Shown here in pieces: positions 36,457 through 44,759 of a stretch of 64,000 bases of DNA; position 1 is the stretch's first letter; each line of letters starts with the position of its first letter. The stretch lies in contig NZ_FOLE01000001.1 in assembly GCF_900112255.1 (NCBI RefSeq), forward strand, positions 558,001 through 622,000, given 5' to 3'. The position numbers and the translations under genes are program-made. Under the pieces are notes generated by a model. That model was not told the origin of the DNA. It made no database searches and saw only the letters and a list, made by a program, of their open reading frames with translations. The stretch comes from Flexibacter flexilis DSM 6793. GTDB lineage: Bacteria > Bacteroidota > Bacteroidia > Cytophagales > Flexibacteraceae.

Positions 36457-39400
36457 TTAAACGTTTGAGTTGGAAATAGTGGGTTGTGTTGTTTTTTTGC
36501 GGGCAAGCGAAGCGAAAACCACATACAAACCCGGTATCACGATTACGCCAAAAACCGTCCCGAAGAGCATTCCGCCCAGTGCCGCCGAGCCTATGGTTCG
36601 GTTGCCGACAGCACCCGCCCCCGTAGCCACCACCAACGGCAACAAACCAGCCATAAAAGCAAAAGAAGTCATCAGGATTGGGCGCAAACGCAACGTAGCC
36701 CCTTCGATGGCCGCTTGCAAAGGCGTGTGCCCCTCTTCTTGTTTTTGGGCGGCAAACTCCACTATCAGAATGGCATTTTTACCCAACAAACCGATAAGCA
36801 TGACCATCGCGATTTGGGCATAAATATTATTTTCCAGACCCAAAACACTCAGCAAAAAGAAAGCCCCAAAAATGCCCGTAGGCAGCGACAGAATCACGGA
36901 CAAAGGCAGCAAAAAACTTTCGTATTGTGCCGCCAAAAGCAAATACACAAAGGCCAGACAGATAATGAAAATAAACACGCCTTCGTTGCCTGCACCCGCT
37001 TCGTCTCTGGAAATACCCGCCCAGTCGATGTCATAGCCGCGCGGCAGTTTTTCTCTGGCTGTTTCTTGCACGGCTTTGAGCACGTCGCCACTACTTACGC
37101 CTTGTTTGCCTTCGCCGTTTAGCTCCGCCGACGGGAACATATTGTAACGCGTGATTTGGTCGGGGCCATAGGTTTTCTCCAACGTTACAAAAGCCGAAAG
37201 CGGCACCATTTCTTCGCGGTCATTCTTGACGTACAGTTTGAGCAAATCTTCAGGTTTGGCGCGATATTCGGGCAAAGCCTGCACCATTACTTTATACATT
37301 TGCCCGAAACGAATAAAATTGGTGGCGTATTCGCTGCCCAGCATCGTTTGGAGCGAACCCATTGCATTACTGACGGTTACGCCTTTTTGCGCGGCTTTAT
37401 CCAAATCCAAAAGCAAGGTATATTGCGGGAAACTCACATCGAAAATGGTAAAAGCACTCGCAATTTCGGGGCGTGCTTTGAGGTCTTGGATAAATTGTTT
37501 TACGACTTCTTCCATTTTTTTCAAATCACCATCACCCGTTTTGTTGAGCAATCGCAACTCAAAACCACTGGCATTTCCGTAACCCGGCACGGCGGGCGGC
37601 GGGAAAAACTCAATCGCCGCATCTTTGATATGAGCCGTTTTTTCTGTCAGCGTTTCCATTACATCATCTACCGATACGTTGCGTTCATGCCATGTTTTGA
37701 GGTTAATCAAAGCGGTGCCATAGGTCGCGCCCGTTCCATCAGAAAGAATATTTGTACCCGAAAGTGTGGACACACTCGCCACGCCTTCGGTTTGTTGGGC
37801 AACGCGCTGAATTTCGTTTACCACTTCTTTGGTTCGCTCCAGCGTAGCCCCCGAAGGCGTAGTAATACTGGCGTAAAAAGTGCCTTGGTCTTCGTTGGGA
37901 ATAAAACCAGACGGCAAGGTTTTGCCCAAAATGCCAGTACCCAAACAGAACAGCAACAAAATCCCGAAAGTAATCGTCCTGCGGTGCAAAATCAGTTCCA
38001 AAACCTTGCGGTATCGGCCTTCGATGCGTTCATAACCACGATTAAAACCCGCCAACAAGCGTGTAAAAACATTGTGTTTGCGGTTGGCATCGTGTGCGTG
38101 TTTGCGGAGAATAAGGGTAGAAAGTGCAGGTGTAAGCGTAAGTGCCACCACGCCCGAAAGCACAATCGAAATGGCCATCGTAAGCGAAAATTGTCGGTAA
38201 AAAATACCTGAAGGGCCGCTCATAAAAGCCACTGGCACGAACACGGCAGACATCACCAACGTAATGGCCATAATCGCGCCGCTAATTTCTTTCATGGCTT
38301 GTTCTGTGGCTTCCGTTACGGTCATGTCGGGCGACTGCTCCAGTTTGGCGTGAATGGCTTCCACCACCACAATCGAGTCATCAATTACAACGCCAATGGC
38401 CAAAACCATCGCAAACAGCGTAATCATATTCAGCGAAAAGCCTAACAGACTGATAAAGAACATTGTCCCAATCAGAGCCACAGGAACCGTAAATGTCGGG
38501 ATAAGCGTGGAACGCCAATCTTGCAAGAAAATAAACACCACGAAAGCCACCAGAATAAAGGCTTCTATCAGCGTTTTGATTACCTCGTGTACGGACGCGT
38601 CCAGAAACTGGCTAATGTCGTAGTTGAGCGAATAATCCATTCCCTTCAAAAAAGATTTTTGTTTAAGTTCTGCCAATCGGGTTTTTACGTTGGCAATTAC
38701 CTCGCTGGCATTAGACCCCGGCAACTGCTTGAGCATAATGGCGGCGCAGGGTTTGCCGTTGAGTTTGCTTTCCACATCAAAATAAATCGTTCCGAACTCT
38801 ACATCAGCCACATCTCGAATCCTAAGGATTTTGCCCGAAGCCTCCGCCCGCAACGGAATGTTTCCGTATTGTTCGGGAGTCGTAAACTTGCCTGTATAAC
38901 GGACGGTGTATTGTAACGACTGGCTTTTCTTGTCGCTACTTTCACCAATTTTACCGGGGGCGGCTTCTACGTTTTCTTCTTGTAAAGCGTTGGTTACATC
39001 TTCCGTAGAAATGTTGTAAGCCAGCATTTTATCAGGTTTTAACCAAACACGCATCGCGTATTCTTTTACCCCCAACATACTACAATAGCCTACGCCTTTG
39101 ATGCGGCGCAACTCAGGAATAATATTGATGTCGGCGAAATTGAATACAAATTTTTCGTCCATCGTCGTATCCGTGCTAAAAATATTCAGATACATGAGCA
39201 TGGCGTTTTCTTCTTTGGCAATTTTTACCCCGCTTTTAATTACTTCTTCGGGCAGCTCGCCCATCACGGCATTGACGCGGTTTTGGACATTTACGCCCGC
39301 CACGTCGGGGTCTGTGCCTATGTCAAACAATATTTGCACCACACCAACGCCATCGTTGCCCGCATCGCTACTCATGTATTTCATGCCAGGCACGCCATTA

Positions 39401-39606
39401 ATGGCGCGTTCGAGTGGCACAATGGCGGCTTTGGTTACGGTTTCGGCGTTAGCTCCCGTATATTCTACGGTTACGTTTACTTCGGGCGGCGCAATGCTCG
39501 GAAAGAGCGTCATGGGAAGTTTGAACAAGGCAATTCCTCCCAGCATACAAATAATAATGGAAATAACGATGGCCAGCACAGGGCGATGTATAAATTTTTC
39601 TATCAT
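36457..39606 (-). CDS. RND efflux pump, inner-membrane permease, second copy (HAE1)
   Basis: 1049-residue AcrB-type proton-driven exporter. Starts MIEKFIHRPVLAIVIS. Relay acidic pair in GVVIDDSIVVVEAIH (about 405) and relay Lys in LIGLLGKNAILIVEF (about 935). It lacks the His-rich tail of the first pump and ends in a short Thr/Ser tail. The start is 15 bases after a stop that closes a small adaptor remnant (39622-39684); the adaptor gene itself is absent because the prophage begins there. The pump may therefore have lost both its promoter and its partner, unless it is expressed from the prophage or borrows the adaptor of the first operon. Confidence 0.95.
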   Translation of the reverse strand: MIEKFIHRPVLAIVISIIICMLGGIALFKLPMTLFPSIAPPEVNVTVEYTGANAETVTKAAIVPLERAINGVPGMKYMSSDAGNDGVGVVQILFDIGTDPDVAGVNVQNRVNAVMGELPEEVIKSGVKIAKEENAMLMYLNIFSTDTTMDEKFVFNFADINIIPELRRIKGVGYCSMLGVKEYAMRVWLKPDKMLAYNISTEDVTNALQEENVEAAPGKIGESSDKKSQSLQYTVRYTGKFTTPEQYGNIPLRAEASGKILRIRDVADVEFGTIYFDVESKLNGKPCAAIMLKQLPGSNASEVIANVKTRLAELKQKSFLKGMDYSLNYDISQFLDASVHEVIKTLIEAFILVAFVVFIFLQDWRSTLIPTFTVPVALIGTMFFISLLGFSLNMITLFAMVLAIGVVIDDSIVVVEAIHAKLEQSPDMTVTEATEQAMKEISGAIMAITLVMSAVFVPVAFMSGPSGIFYRQFSLTMAISIVLSGVVALTLTPALSTLILRKHAHDANRKHNVFTRLLAGFNRGYERIEGRYRKVLELILHRRTITFGILLLFCLGTGILGKTLPSGFIPNEDQGTFYASITTPSGATLERTKEVVNEIQRVAQQTEGVASVSTLSGTNILSDGTGATYGTALINLKTWHERNVSVDDVMETLTEKTAHIKDAAIEFFPPPAVPGYGNASGFELRLLNKTGDGDLKKMEEVVKQFIQDLKARPEIASAFTIFDVSFPQYTLLLDLDKAAQKGVTVSNAMGSLQTMLGSEYATNFIRFGQMYKVMVQALPEYRAKPEDLLKLYVKNDREEMVPLSAFVTLEKTYGPDQITRYNMFPSAELNGEGKQGVSSGDVLKAVQETAREKLPRGYDIDWAGISRDEAGAGNEGVFIFIICLAFVYLLLAAQYESFLLPLSVILSLPTGIFGAFFLLSVLGLENNIYAQIAMVMLIGLLGKNAILIVEFAAQKQEEGHTPLQAAIEGATLRLRPILMTSFAFMAGLLPLVVATGAGAVGNRTIGSAALGGMLFGTVFGVIVIPGLYVVFASLARKKTTQPTISNSNV

Positions 39607-39621
39607 CTAATTATCAGTGGT

Positions 39622-39684
39622 TTATAGGTTAATAATTTGAGATAACAGCACCGCTTCAGGCACAATTTTTTCGCCTTCTAAAAT
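39622..39684 (-). pseudogene. 3' remnant of the second RND adaptor (MFP) gene
   Basis: Directly upstream of the pump, an in-frame stretch reads ILEGEKIVPEAVLLSQIINL and then a stop. ILEGEKIVPE aligns with the end of the intact adaptor of the first operon (VRDNDKIVFEYED; the EKIVPE and DKIVFE parts share four of six residues), and the distance to the pump ATG (15 bases) is like that of the intact operon (26). The frame is broken by a TAG at 39685-39687, next to the A+T-rich repeats that I take as the prophage end. The assignment rests on about 20 codons and is inference. Confidence 0.55.
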
Positions 39685-39686
39685 CT

Positions 39687-39720
39687 AAAAAATCAAATTT
39701 CCAAAAATCAAAAATCAAAT
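39687..39720. repeat. A+T-rich direct repeats at the prophage end
   Basis: Three partly overlapping AAAAATCAAA-type copies at 39688-39697, 39703-39712 and 39710-39719. They lie just inside the presumed prophage end and could be transposase-binding sites. Similar low-complexity A+T repeats also occur in ordinary Bacteroidota intergenic DNA, so this is only a candidate. Confidence 0.4.
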
Positions 39721-39729
39721 GTCCAAAAA

Positions 39730-39757
39730 AAAGCGATACAATTACTCGTATCGCTTT
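39730..39757 (-). terminator. terminator of the left-end methyltransferase
   Basis: 10-bp stem AAAGCGATAC / GTATCGCTTT with an 8-base loop, 4 bases after the gene. The A run at 39725-39732 gives a U tract on the minus strand. Confidence 0.82.
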
Positions 39758-39761
39758 AAAA

Positions 39762-40629
39762 TCACAACGCTGATATTCGCCTAACGGCAGCATTGTAGTA
39801 CTCCTCATCAATCTCAGATCCAACAAATTGCGCACCAATCTCATCGGCGGCAACGGCCACGCCTGACGAGCCTGCGAATGGGTCAAATACAACAGAATTG
39901 CTACCAGCTCCTACAAGTGCTAATAATCTTACTAACAATCGTACAGGCTTCTGCGTTGGGTGTATGACTACCGAACCACGCTCGGCAGCTACTTCAATGA
40001 TACTCTGCTCCTTCATCCCCTCAACAATCGACTTAAGCGTTGTCACTTGCCTGTCTGGAGTAGCTATCGCAGCCCCAATCGTAAGGCTTTCTTTGCCGCG
40101 TTTTTGGCTGTAAACGACTGTATTTTTTTCTAAATACGCGATTACATTATCAAGCTTCTTCGTCTTGAGTAAGCCCTTCAGCGATTTCAAATCGCGCAAT
40201 ATACCCGCCTCATCATATCGTTTCATTTCAAGATAAGGCACTTTACACGCCTTAATCTTACCCTTACCCTTAGTACTTATACTAATCGTCTCATGTCGGC
40301 GACCCAGTGCCATAAGCGGCGAAGATATGCGCTTCTTGTCCCAGATAATCTCTTCCTTAAAGGCGAATCCAAGTTCCGCAAGTCTTGTATTCCATCGATA
40401 GAACGATGCGCCACGTCCAAAAATGACAACAAAACCATCAGGCTTTACTATGCGCTGAATCTCTGAAAAAAAAGTAGCCTCGTCGAATGGCCTATCAAGT
40501 TTATGCTTGAGATAAAGGTAAGGAGGGTCTGTAAGAACAACATCTACGCTGTTCTCTGGCATTGTCTTCATCACTGCTATACAATCTGCGTTGTATAGCT
40601 TGTGATTTTTGTAATCAAAAAAAAATCAT
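39762..40629 (-). CDS. DNA (adenine-type) methyltransferase, beta class; start out of frame by one base
   Basis: Phage DNA modification enzyme using S-adenosylmethionine. Order of motifs is that of the beta class: catalytic TDPPYLYLKHKL near the N-terminus, target-recognition part in the middle, and AdoMet motif I DPFAGSSGVAVAADEIG near the C-terminus, ending VGSEIDEEYYN. The frame opened at GTG 40574 lacks the first strand; in-frame upstream codons read HKLYNADCIA, matching the paralogue at 61016, but no start codon is in that frame. An ATG at 40629 (MIFF...) reaches it only if the A9 tract at 40617-40625 loses one base. As it stands the gene is off, truncated, or slips. About 280 residues if restored. 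Confidence 0.85.
40617..40625 (-). repeat. poly(A)9 homopolymer at the methyltransferase start (possible phase-variation tract)
   Basis: Nine A on the plus strand (nine T in the mRNA sense) directly after the ATG ATT of 40629. Eight T would put ATG in frame with DYKNHKLYNADC and the whole enzyme; nine T gives a TGA after four codons. This is the layout of a slipped-strand ON/OFF tract, but a sequencing or assembly error would look the same. Confidence 0.6.
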
Positions 40630-40664
40630 TAAAAAAATAAAAAAGTAAAAAAATATAAAAAAAT

Positions 40665-40694
40665 AGTATTTCACCGACTAATCGGTGAAATACT
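40665..40694 (-). terminator. terminator of the leftward tail operon, overlapping the last stop codon
   Basis: Perfect 13-bp stem AGTATTTCACCGA / TCGGTGAAATACT with a 4-base loop CTAA. The loop contains the TAG stop (40678-40680) of the last tail-fibre-like gene. A-rich DNA at 40631-40663 supplies the U tract on the minus strand. Confidence 0.87.
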
Positions 40695-41529
40695 CAATAC
40701 CATCAAAGACAACGCGATGCCCTACCGCCCAAGTGACTGGCGAGGTATTTGCCCATTGCACGTCGCCATTCGGCTTAATGATCAACGGTACATTTTCATC
40801 CGTTCTTCTATAATCAGAAATATATATGTTAGAAGGCAGTACAATGGTTCTGGATGGCAGAGCATTAGTTGGCAACGTTAATAGTTTGAAATTGCCGTTA
40901 TCAACAGTCTTGACGGCGACACCACACATAGCTATCTTATTGACCGCCACACGTCGCCAGCCTACTGGATTATCGTATTCGGGATCGTCTGACCAGTCGG
41001 TATTAAAGCCGCCACCAGGCATATCTCTGATTAAATTCCAAGCGGTCAATCCATTTAGCTGATCTATCTGCGCTTGCAACGCCGCCACTTGTGCTTGAGT
41101 AGCTTTATCCGCGTAATTTATCTTTGCCTGCAATTTTTGCCAAAAATCAACACGACTTATATTCGACAATGCAATCCCTGTGCCTGATGGCTGCACAGAA
41201 GCGGTGTAGCTTCGTGTTACAGCACGCTCAATGCCGCTTGGCATATAAGGTTTGACAACCTCAACGACAGCATTGGCAACAATTACTGATGGCATCTCGA
41301 CGGCTACAACAGCCTCTACAGGCATGATTCGGCCAGCCAGCCACACCAAGCCAGCAGATACGTCAAACATTCCTACAGTGGCTGACGCTGTAACATTACA
41401 GCCTGACAGTATGCAATCATCTACATCTCGCAGAACAGCCGTAGCAGCTATACGCGCCTGTTCGTCGATCTCAATGAAATCATCGCCCAAAAAGCCGCGT
41501 TTTTCAAATTCTTGTACTTGCTCTATCAT
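40678..41529 (-). CDS. putative tail fibre / receptor-binding protein
   Basis: 283 residues, last gene of the leftward tail operon. N-terminal part (about 1-120) is Val/Ala-rich with IAATAVLRDVDDCILSGCNV; a short coiled coil follows (TQAQVAALQAQIDQLNGLT, about 143-161), and the C-terminal part is beta-rich with Trp and Gly (DMPGGGFNTDWSDD). Similar segmented proteins end Mu-type tail operons and act as fibres. No exact family recognised; host binding is inference from position and architecture. Confidence 0.6.
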   Translation of the reverse strand: MIEQVQEFEKRGFLGDDFIEIDEQARIAATAVLRDVDDCILSGCNVTASATVGMFDVSAGLVWLAGRIMPVEAVVAVEMPSVIVANAVVEVVKPYMPSGIERAVTRSYTASVQPSGTGIALSNISRVDFWQKLQAKINYADKATQAQVAALQAQIDQLNGLTAWNLIRDMPGGGFNTDWSDDPEYDNPVGWRRVAVNKIAMCGVAVKTVDNGNFKLLTLPTNALPSRTIVLPSNIYISDYRRTDENVPLIIKPNGDVQWANTSPVTWAVGHRVVFDGIEYFTD

Positions 41530-41534
41530 GCTAA

Positions 41535-42005
41535 TTAGTAGTAAGTTATTATATATTTTACAGACGCAATTAGATAGCGATTTAATTGCGATTTAATCGC
41601 TAATTCATTACCGTTTAATTCAATGGGAACAATGACCTCAAGGCCTGTCGCATTAAGATAATCAGCGTATAAGCCAATATACATAGGCTCAGTATCCTTA
41701 TCAATATACACAGGCTCACCCGCTAACTCGTTTTTTGGAAAAAAAACAGGCTCAATTTCATTGGCGATGTTATTAAGCGTAATGCGACGTAGCATCGGGT
41801 CAAACACGTCGTTAAGAATACTCTCAAGCACAATCGTCTGGCCATTGTACAGTGCTTGCTTTTGCGCATTGGCCAAAAACACAAGCCAAGTCGCATACAT
41901 TGTCGCTAATGGCGATAACATCACGCCAAGCATTGCCAGTCGCTTAGATTTTCGCAATATCGATGGCAACAAGTCTTGAGCCAGCTTATTGAAGTCTATC
42001 GTCAT
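41535..42005 (-). CDS. baseplate/tail protein of unknown family (Mu gp48 position)
   Basis: 156 residues. Basic helical N-terminus, a hydrophobic central segment (LGVMLSPLATMYATWLVFLA, about 26-45) and a C-terminal beta part (PIELNGNELAIKSQLNRYLI). It overlaps the baseplate J gene by an ATGA junction, and takes the place that gp48 has after gp47 in Mu. Only its position supports a tail-tip role. Confidence 0.62.
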   Translation of the reverse strand: MTIDFNKLAQDLLPSILRKSKRLAMLGVMLSPLATMYATWLVFLANAQKQALYNGQTIVLESILNDVFDPMLRRITLNNIANEIEPVFFPKNELAGEPVYIDKDTEPMYIGLYADYLNATGLEVIVPIELNGNELAIKSQLNRYLIASVKYIITYY

Positions 42006-42802
42006 GCGGGTATCATGGTTATTGTTGATTCGATTGGAGTCGCCGAATTGAGCTTAATGTAACCCGCACGAGCTTCGTAATATTGCCCGATTGCCACTAT
42101 CTCACCGCCCGCGATTGACTGTAATCCAGTCAATTCAACATCCACTATACCTGTAACAGATTGCATTGAATCTCGTAATTTTTCGCGCCAAAACAAGCCG
42201 TCTTCTGGCAGGGCTGCCAAAAAATTATTAATTGCGGCAATTACATTCTGCTTAACAGTAGCAGCATCGTAAATCGCATTGTATCGCACGTTAGCTCCAA
42301 TAGTCAATAAATCAGCACTAATACTAATGGCTTTGATTCGAGTGCCTGCAAATTGTATCCGATTAAGATACGCAGAGAATTGTAACAATTCTTCGCTGCT
42401 AAGTGCTTGTAAATCTGTGATACTACCTTTAGCCACTTTAACAATACATATACCCTCGCTACTATTCTTAGCCACGACACGAGTAATAATCTTACTACCA
42501 CTCGCACCTGACGGATAAGTTGGAACACCATTAATTATCTCAATAGAATCGCCGAGTTGAAACAGTCTTGCTTGCTCAGCAAGCCACGCAGGTGTGCCGA
42601 TTTTCACACTGCTTACCGTCGAGGTTATAAGTGAGTAATACAGCTCAAGAACCTGCTCGAAAAACGACATTGCTACGGCAATCACGAAGTATATGAGTTT
42701 CCACCGTGCCGTTTCCGAAGGCGAATTAACCGCCGACAACTCAGGTACTGCCTGATGCGTTGCAATCATTTCCGCCTGATATTCTTGCCAAGTCTTTGCC
42801 AT
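42002..42802 (-). CDS. baseplate J-like protein (Mu gp47 type)
   Basis: 266-residue baseplate wedge component. The N-terminal half MAKTWQEYQAEMI then KIGTPAWLAEQARLFQ and the second half with ADLLTIGANVRYNAIYDAATV are like the baseplate J family, followed by a conserved LREKLRDSMQSVTGIVDVEL stretch. I chose the ATG at 42802 (MAKTW); the frame is open to 42850 but the extra 16 residues are not family-like. Shorter than Mu gp47 (about 360). Confidence 0.8.
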   Translation of the reverse strand: MAKTWQEYQAEMIATHQAVPELSAVNSPSETARWKLIYFVIAVAMSFFEQVLELYYSLITSTVSSVKIGTPAWLAEQARLFQLGDSIEIINGVPTYPSGASGSKIITRVVAKNSSEGICIVKVAKGSITDLQALSSEELLQFSAYLNRIQFAGTRIKAISISADLLTIGANVRYNAIYDAATVKQNVIAAINNFLAALPEDGLFWREKLRDSMQSVTGIVDVELTGLQSIAGGEIVAIGQYYEARAGYIKLNSATPIESTITMIPA

Positions 42803-42856
42803 TTTTTTAAAAAAAAGTTTAGCCAGCACCAGTGTTAGTGATGCTGGCATAATTAA

Positions 42857-43210
42857 TTACATTGATTGGCTTTCGCCAGCAGGGTTGGCCGCCGCTTGCG
42901 GCAAGCCAGACTCGTTGTCCAACCACGCTTGAAAATCCGCGTAAGTAACAGTGGTTAGCTCGGCTATATCAGCTGGTTCAAACAACGCTGGCTCTTCATT
43001 CAATAGGTCGGCTACATTGAAGTAGTACACCTTAGGAGATACTTTGTACTTTTCCCAGACTGGCGAATACCCGAATTGATACGGACAACCTACTCTGTTC
43101 GCGAATATTAATTCTTTCGCACAAGCAGCAGTATACGCGGCTGCCTCACTTGGGTAATTGGCTGAATCAAAGACATATAGCTTTAAGTCAGGGTATTGGC
43201 GTTGTTGCAT
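42857..43210 (-). CDS. hypothetical phage protein (tail region)
   Basis: 117 residues, Tyr- and Ala-rich, no recognised family, no signal or membrane segment. Includes VGCPYQFGYSPVWEKYKV and acidic C-terminal helices. It sits between the LamG-like and J-like genes with a 1-base gap to the LamG-like stop, so it is probably a real member of the operon (fibre-associated or chaperone). Confidence 0.58.
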   Translation of the reverse strand: MQQRQYPDLKLYVFDSANYPSEAAAYTAACAKELIFANRVGCPYQFGYSPVWEKYKVSPKVYYFNVADLLNEEPALFEPADIAELTTVTYADFQAWLDNESGLPQAAANPAGESQSM

Positions 43211-43211
43211 T

Positions 43212-43925
43212 TTATAAATATTTAGTTATCAATTCACTTTCAATCAGTGCTTTATATTCGTTCATACCGCCGTGCATCAGCACCATGTACGCAATGTATC
43301 CGTTGAATTTGAGCGTCAGATTCGCAGGCATATTACCTATGTAATTGATGAACGCCTTTATCATAACATCGGTATTAATTCGCATAGCCTCAACTCCATT
43401 AATTCGTATCGCATTGTTAGTCATTGTAATTACACATTTATTCGTGCCAATAAATGCTGCCGTTGCGGATACTAATTCCACTCCAGCATTGCTGTCGCTG
43501 TTGCCAACAGTTGCATTGATTATCGTCGCGTCGCTGAAGAATCCGCCCTGCTCCATCCCCGCAACGTACGACACGGGCTGCGTACCGTAGCCATTTTGTT
43601 GCACAACAAACATCGCGGTGAAGTCGCCTATAATTGTAGCCCACGTAGCGGCAGTTAAGTAGTTCGTTCCCGTGCCTATGGCCGTCCCTAGCCCTATACA
43701 GTGATGCTCATACCAGTGTGATGTTATGAGTTTTGGCCTATTCGAATAACTTGGCTGGGCCCATACGTTACCAACTCTATCCGTATATGTTGCTATTCTA
43801 CTTCCGTCCGATGCGACAATGTCATCAGGGACTACCCAGACCACTGGCAGTTGGCTGGCAATAAGCTCATCAAGCGTTTGTGTGTTTTTTCCAATTCTAC
43901 GCCACAAGTATCTACTATTCAGCAT
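43212..43925 (-). CDS. LamG/concanavalin-A-like tail protein
   Basis: 237 residues, beta-rich. The segment WYEHHCIGLGTAIGTGTNYL, the strand ATWATIIGDFTAMFVVQQNG and the ending MNEYKALIESELITKYL are like LamG/ConA-lectin modules found in phage fibres, in which the last helix often reads as ...LIEAELATKYG. Probable carbohydrate-binding tail appendage. Overlaps the next upstream gene by 11 bases. Family assignment is by eye. Confidence 0.6.
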   Translation of the reverse strand: MLNSRYLWRRIGKNTQTLDELIASQLPVVWVVPDDIVASDGSRIATYTDRVGNVWAQPSYSNRPKLITSHWYEHHCIGLGTAIGTGTNYLTAATWATIIGDFTAMFVVQQNGYGTQPVSYVAGMEQGGFFSDATIINATVGNSDSNAGVELVSATAAFIGTNKCVITMTNNAIRINGVEAMRINTDVMIKAFINYIGNMPANLTLKFNGYIAYMVLMHGGMNEYKALIESELITKYL

Positions 43926-44472
43926 CTGATTTCCATAATCCTATTGTTCCAATGTAACTCACGCATAAGACTGCATACTTGCCCGATGGAACAGCCACCG
44001 TATGCGATGCTATACCGATGCCCGTATCACCTGAAGGAATCTTCACATCTCGACTTATACTATCGTTGTTTTTAACGACAATTGTCATGGCCGAGCCATT
44101 GGCACTTCCTATTACGGCAATTGTTACATCACCTGTTGAGTCGCTCGTTAGTGTTAATTGATTTTGCTGGTCGATTTTTCCGCCAAAATCATAAGTAACC
44201 GTAGGCGCCGTACCCGTCGGGGTAACGGCTGCGTTATAAGGTACTTGCACGTCTGTAATATTTCCCGTCGTGTGGCCGTGCGCAGACGGCGGGAATGTGG
44301 ACGGCTTGCCCGACAAGCTCTCCCACGTAACCCCTGCTTGAGCGAATAGCGTTTCCACAAAATTCACAAATAAGCTGCGCAGGTTTTGCGCCGTAGTAAG
44401 CGAGGGGTTACCTCCCGACTTCACGTAAGCCACGATGTCTTCCAGCAGCTGTGTCTTAGTTCTTATTGCCAT
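43915..44472 (-). CDS. tail fibre protein with SxKPxxFPPxxHxH motif
   Basis: 185 residues. Helical N-terminus (LLEDIVAYVKSGGNPSLTTAQNLR) and then LSGKPSTFPPSAHGHTTGNI, the metal-binding HxH motif found in long phage tail fibres; the rest is beta-rich with GTAPTVTYDFGGKI. Most likely part of a tail fibre or adaptor. The LamG-like gene overlaps its 3' end. Confidence 0.7.
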   Translation of the reverse strand: MAIRTKTQLLEDIVAYVKSGGNPSLTTAQNLRSLFVNFVETLFAQAGVTWESLSGKPSTFPPSAHGHTTGNITDVQVPYNAAVTPTGTAPTVTYDFGGKIDQQNQLTLTSDSTGDVTIAVIGSANGSAMTIVVKNNDSISRDVKIPSGDTGIGIASHTVAVPSGKYAVLCVSYIGTIGLWKSDAE

Positions 44473-44477
44473 CTTTT

Positions 44478-44759
44478 TTAATAAAAATCTTGTGAATCAA
44501 AATCTTGCGAATCAAAGTCATTCATTGGCTCAATGACCGATTGCATTGCACTGCCACTGTTTACGCGAAAGGTGCGTGCCGCATAATAATCAGTAACACT
44601 ACTATCTTCTACGCTTTCAAGCGGTTGTAGCACCTGCCCAGCCAATAGTAATGATGTTGGGGTGATGCCATTATTCGCACAAAACTGCACGACGGTATTT
44701 AGGTCGCCATGTGTTTGCAAATGCGCATCAATTACAGATTGTCCTTCTGTTACTATCAT
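44478..44759 (-). CDS. LysM-like small tail protein (gpX type)
   Basis: 93 residues. The first 50 look like a phage tail LysM (MIVTEGQSVIDAHLQTHGDL, NNGITPTSLLLAGQVLQP), the fold of tail protein X that binds at the baseplate hub. The C-terminus carries a duplicated DSQDF (DFDSQDFDSQDFY). It overlaps the W-like gene at an ATGA junction. Family call is tentative. Confidence 0.58.
   Translation of the reverse strand: MIVTEGQSVIDAHLQTHGDLNTVVQFCANNGITPTSLLLAGQVLQPLESVEDSSVTDYYAARTFRVNSGSAMQSVIEPMNDFDSQDFDSQDFY

Noticed and set aside
40574-40574. GTG at 40574 as the true start of the left-end methyltransferase
   Set aside because: It would drop the first strand (HKLYNADC) that is present in the paralogue and in the upstream codons of the same frame; the ATG at 40629 with a one-base slip explains the sequence better.
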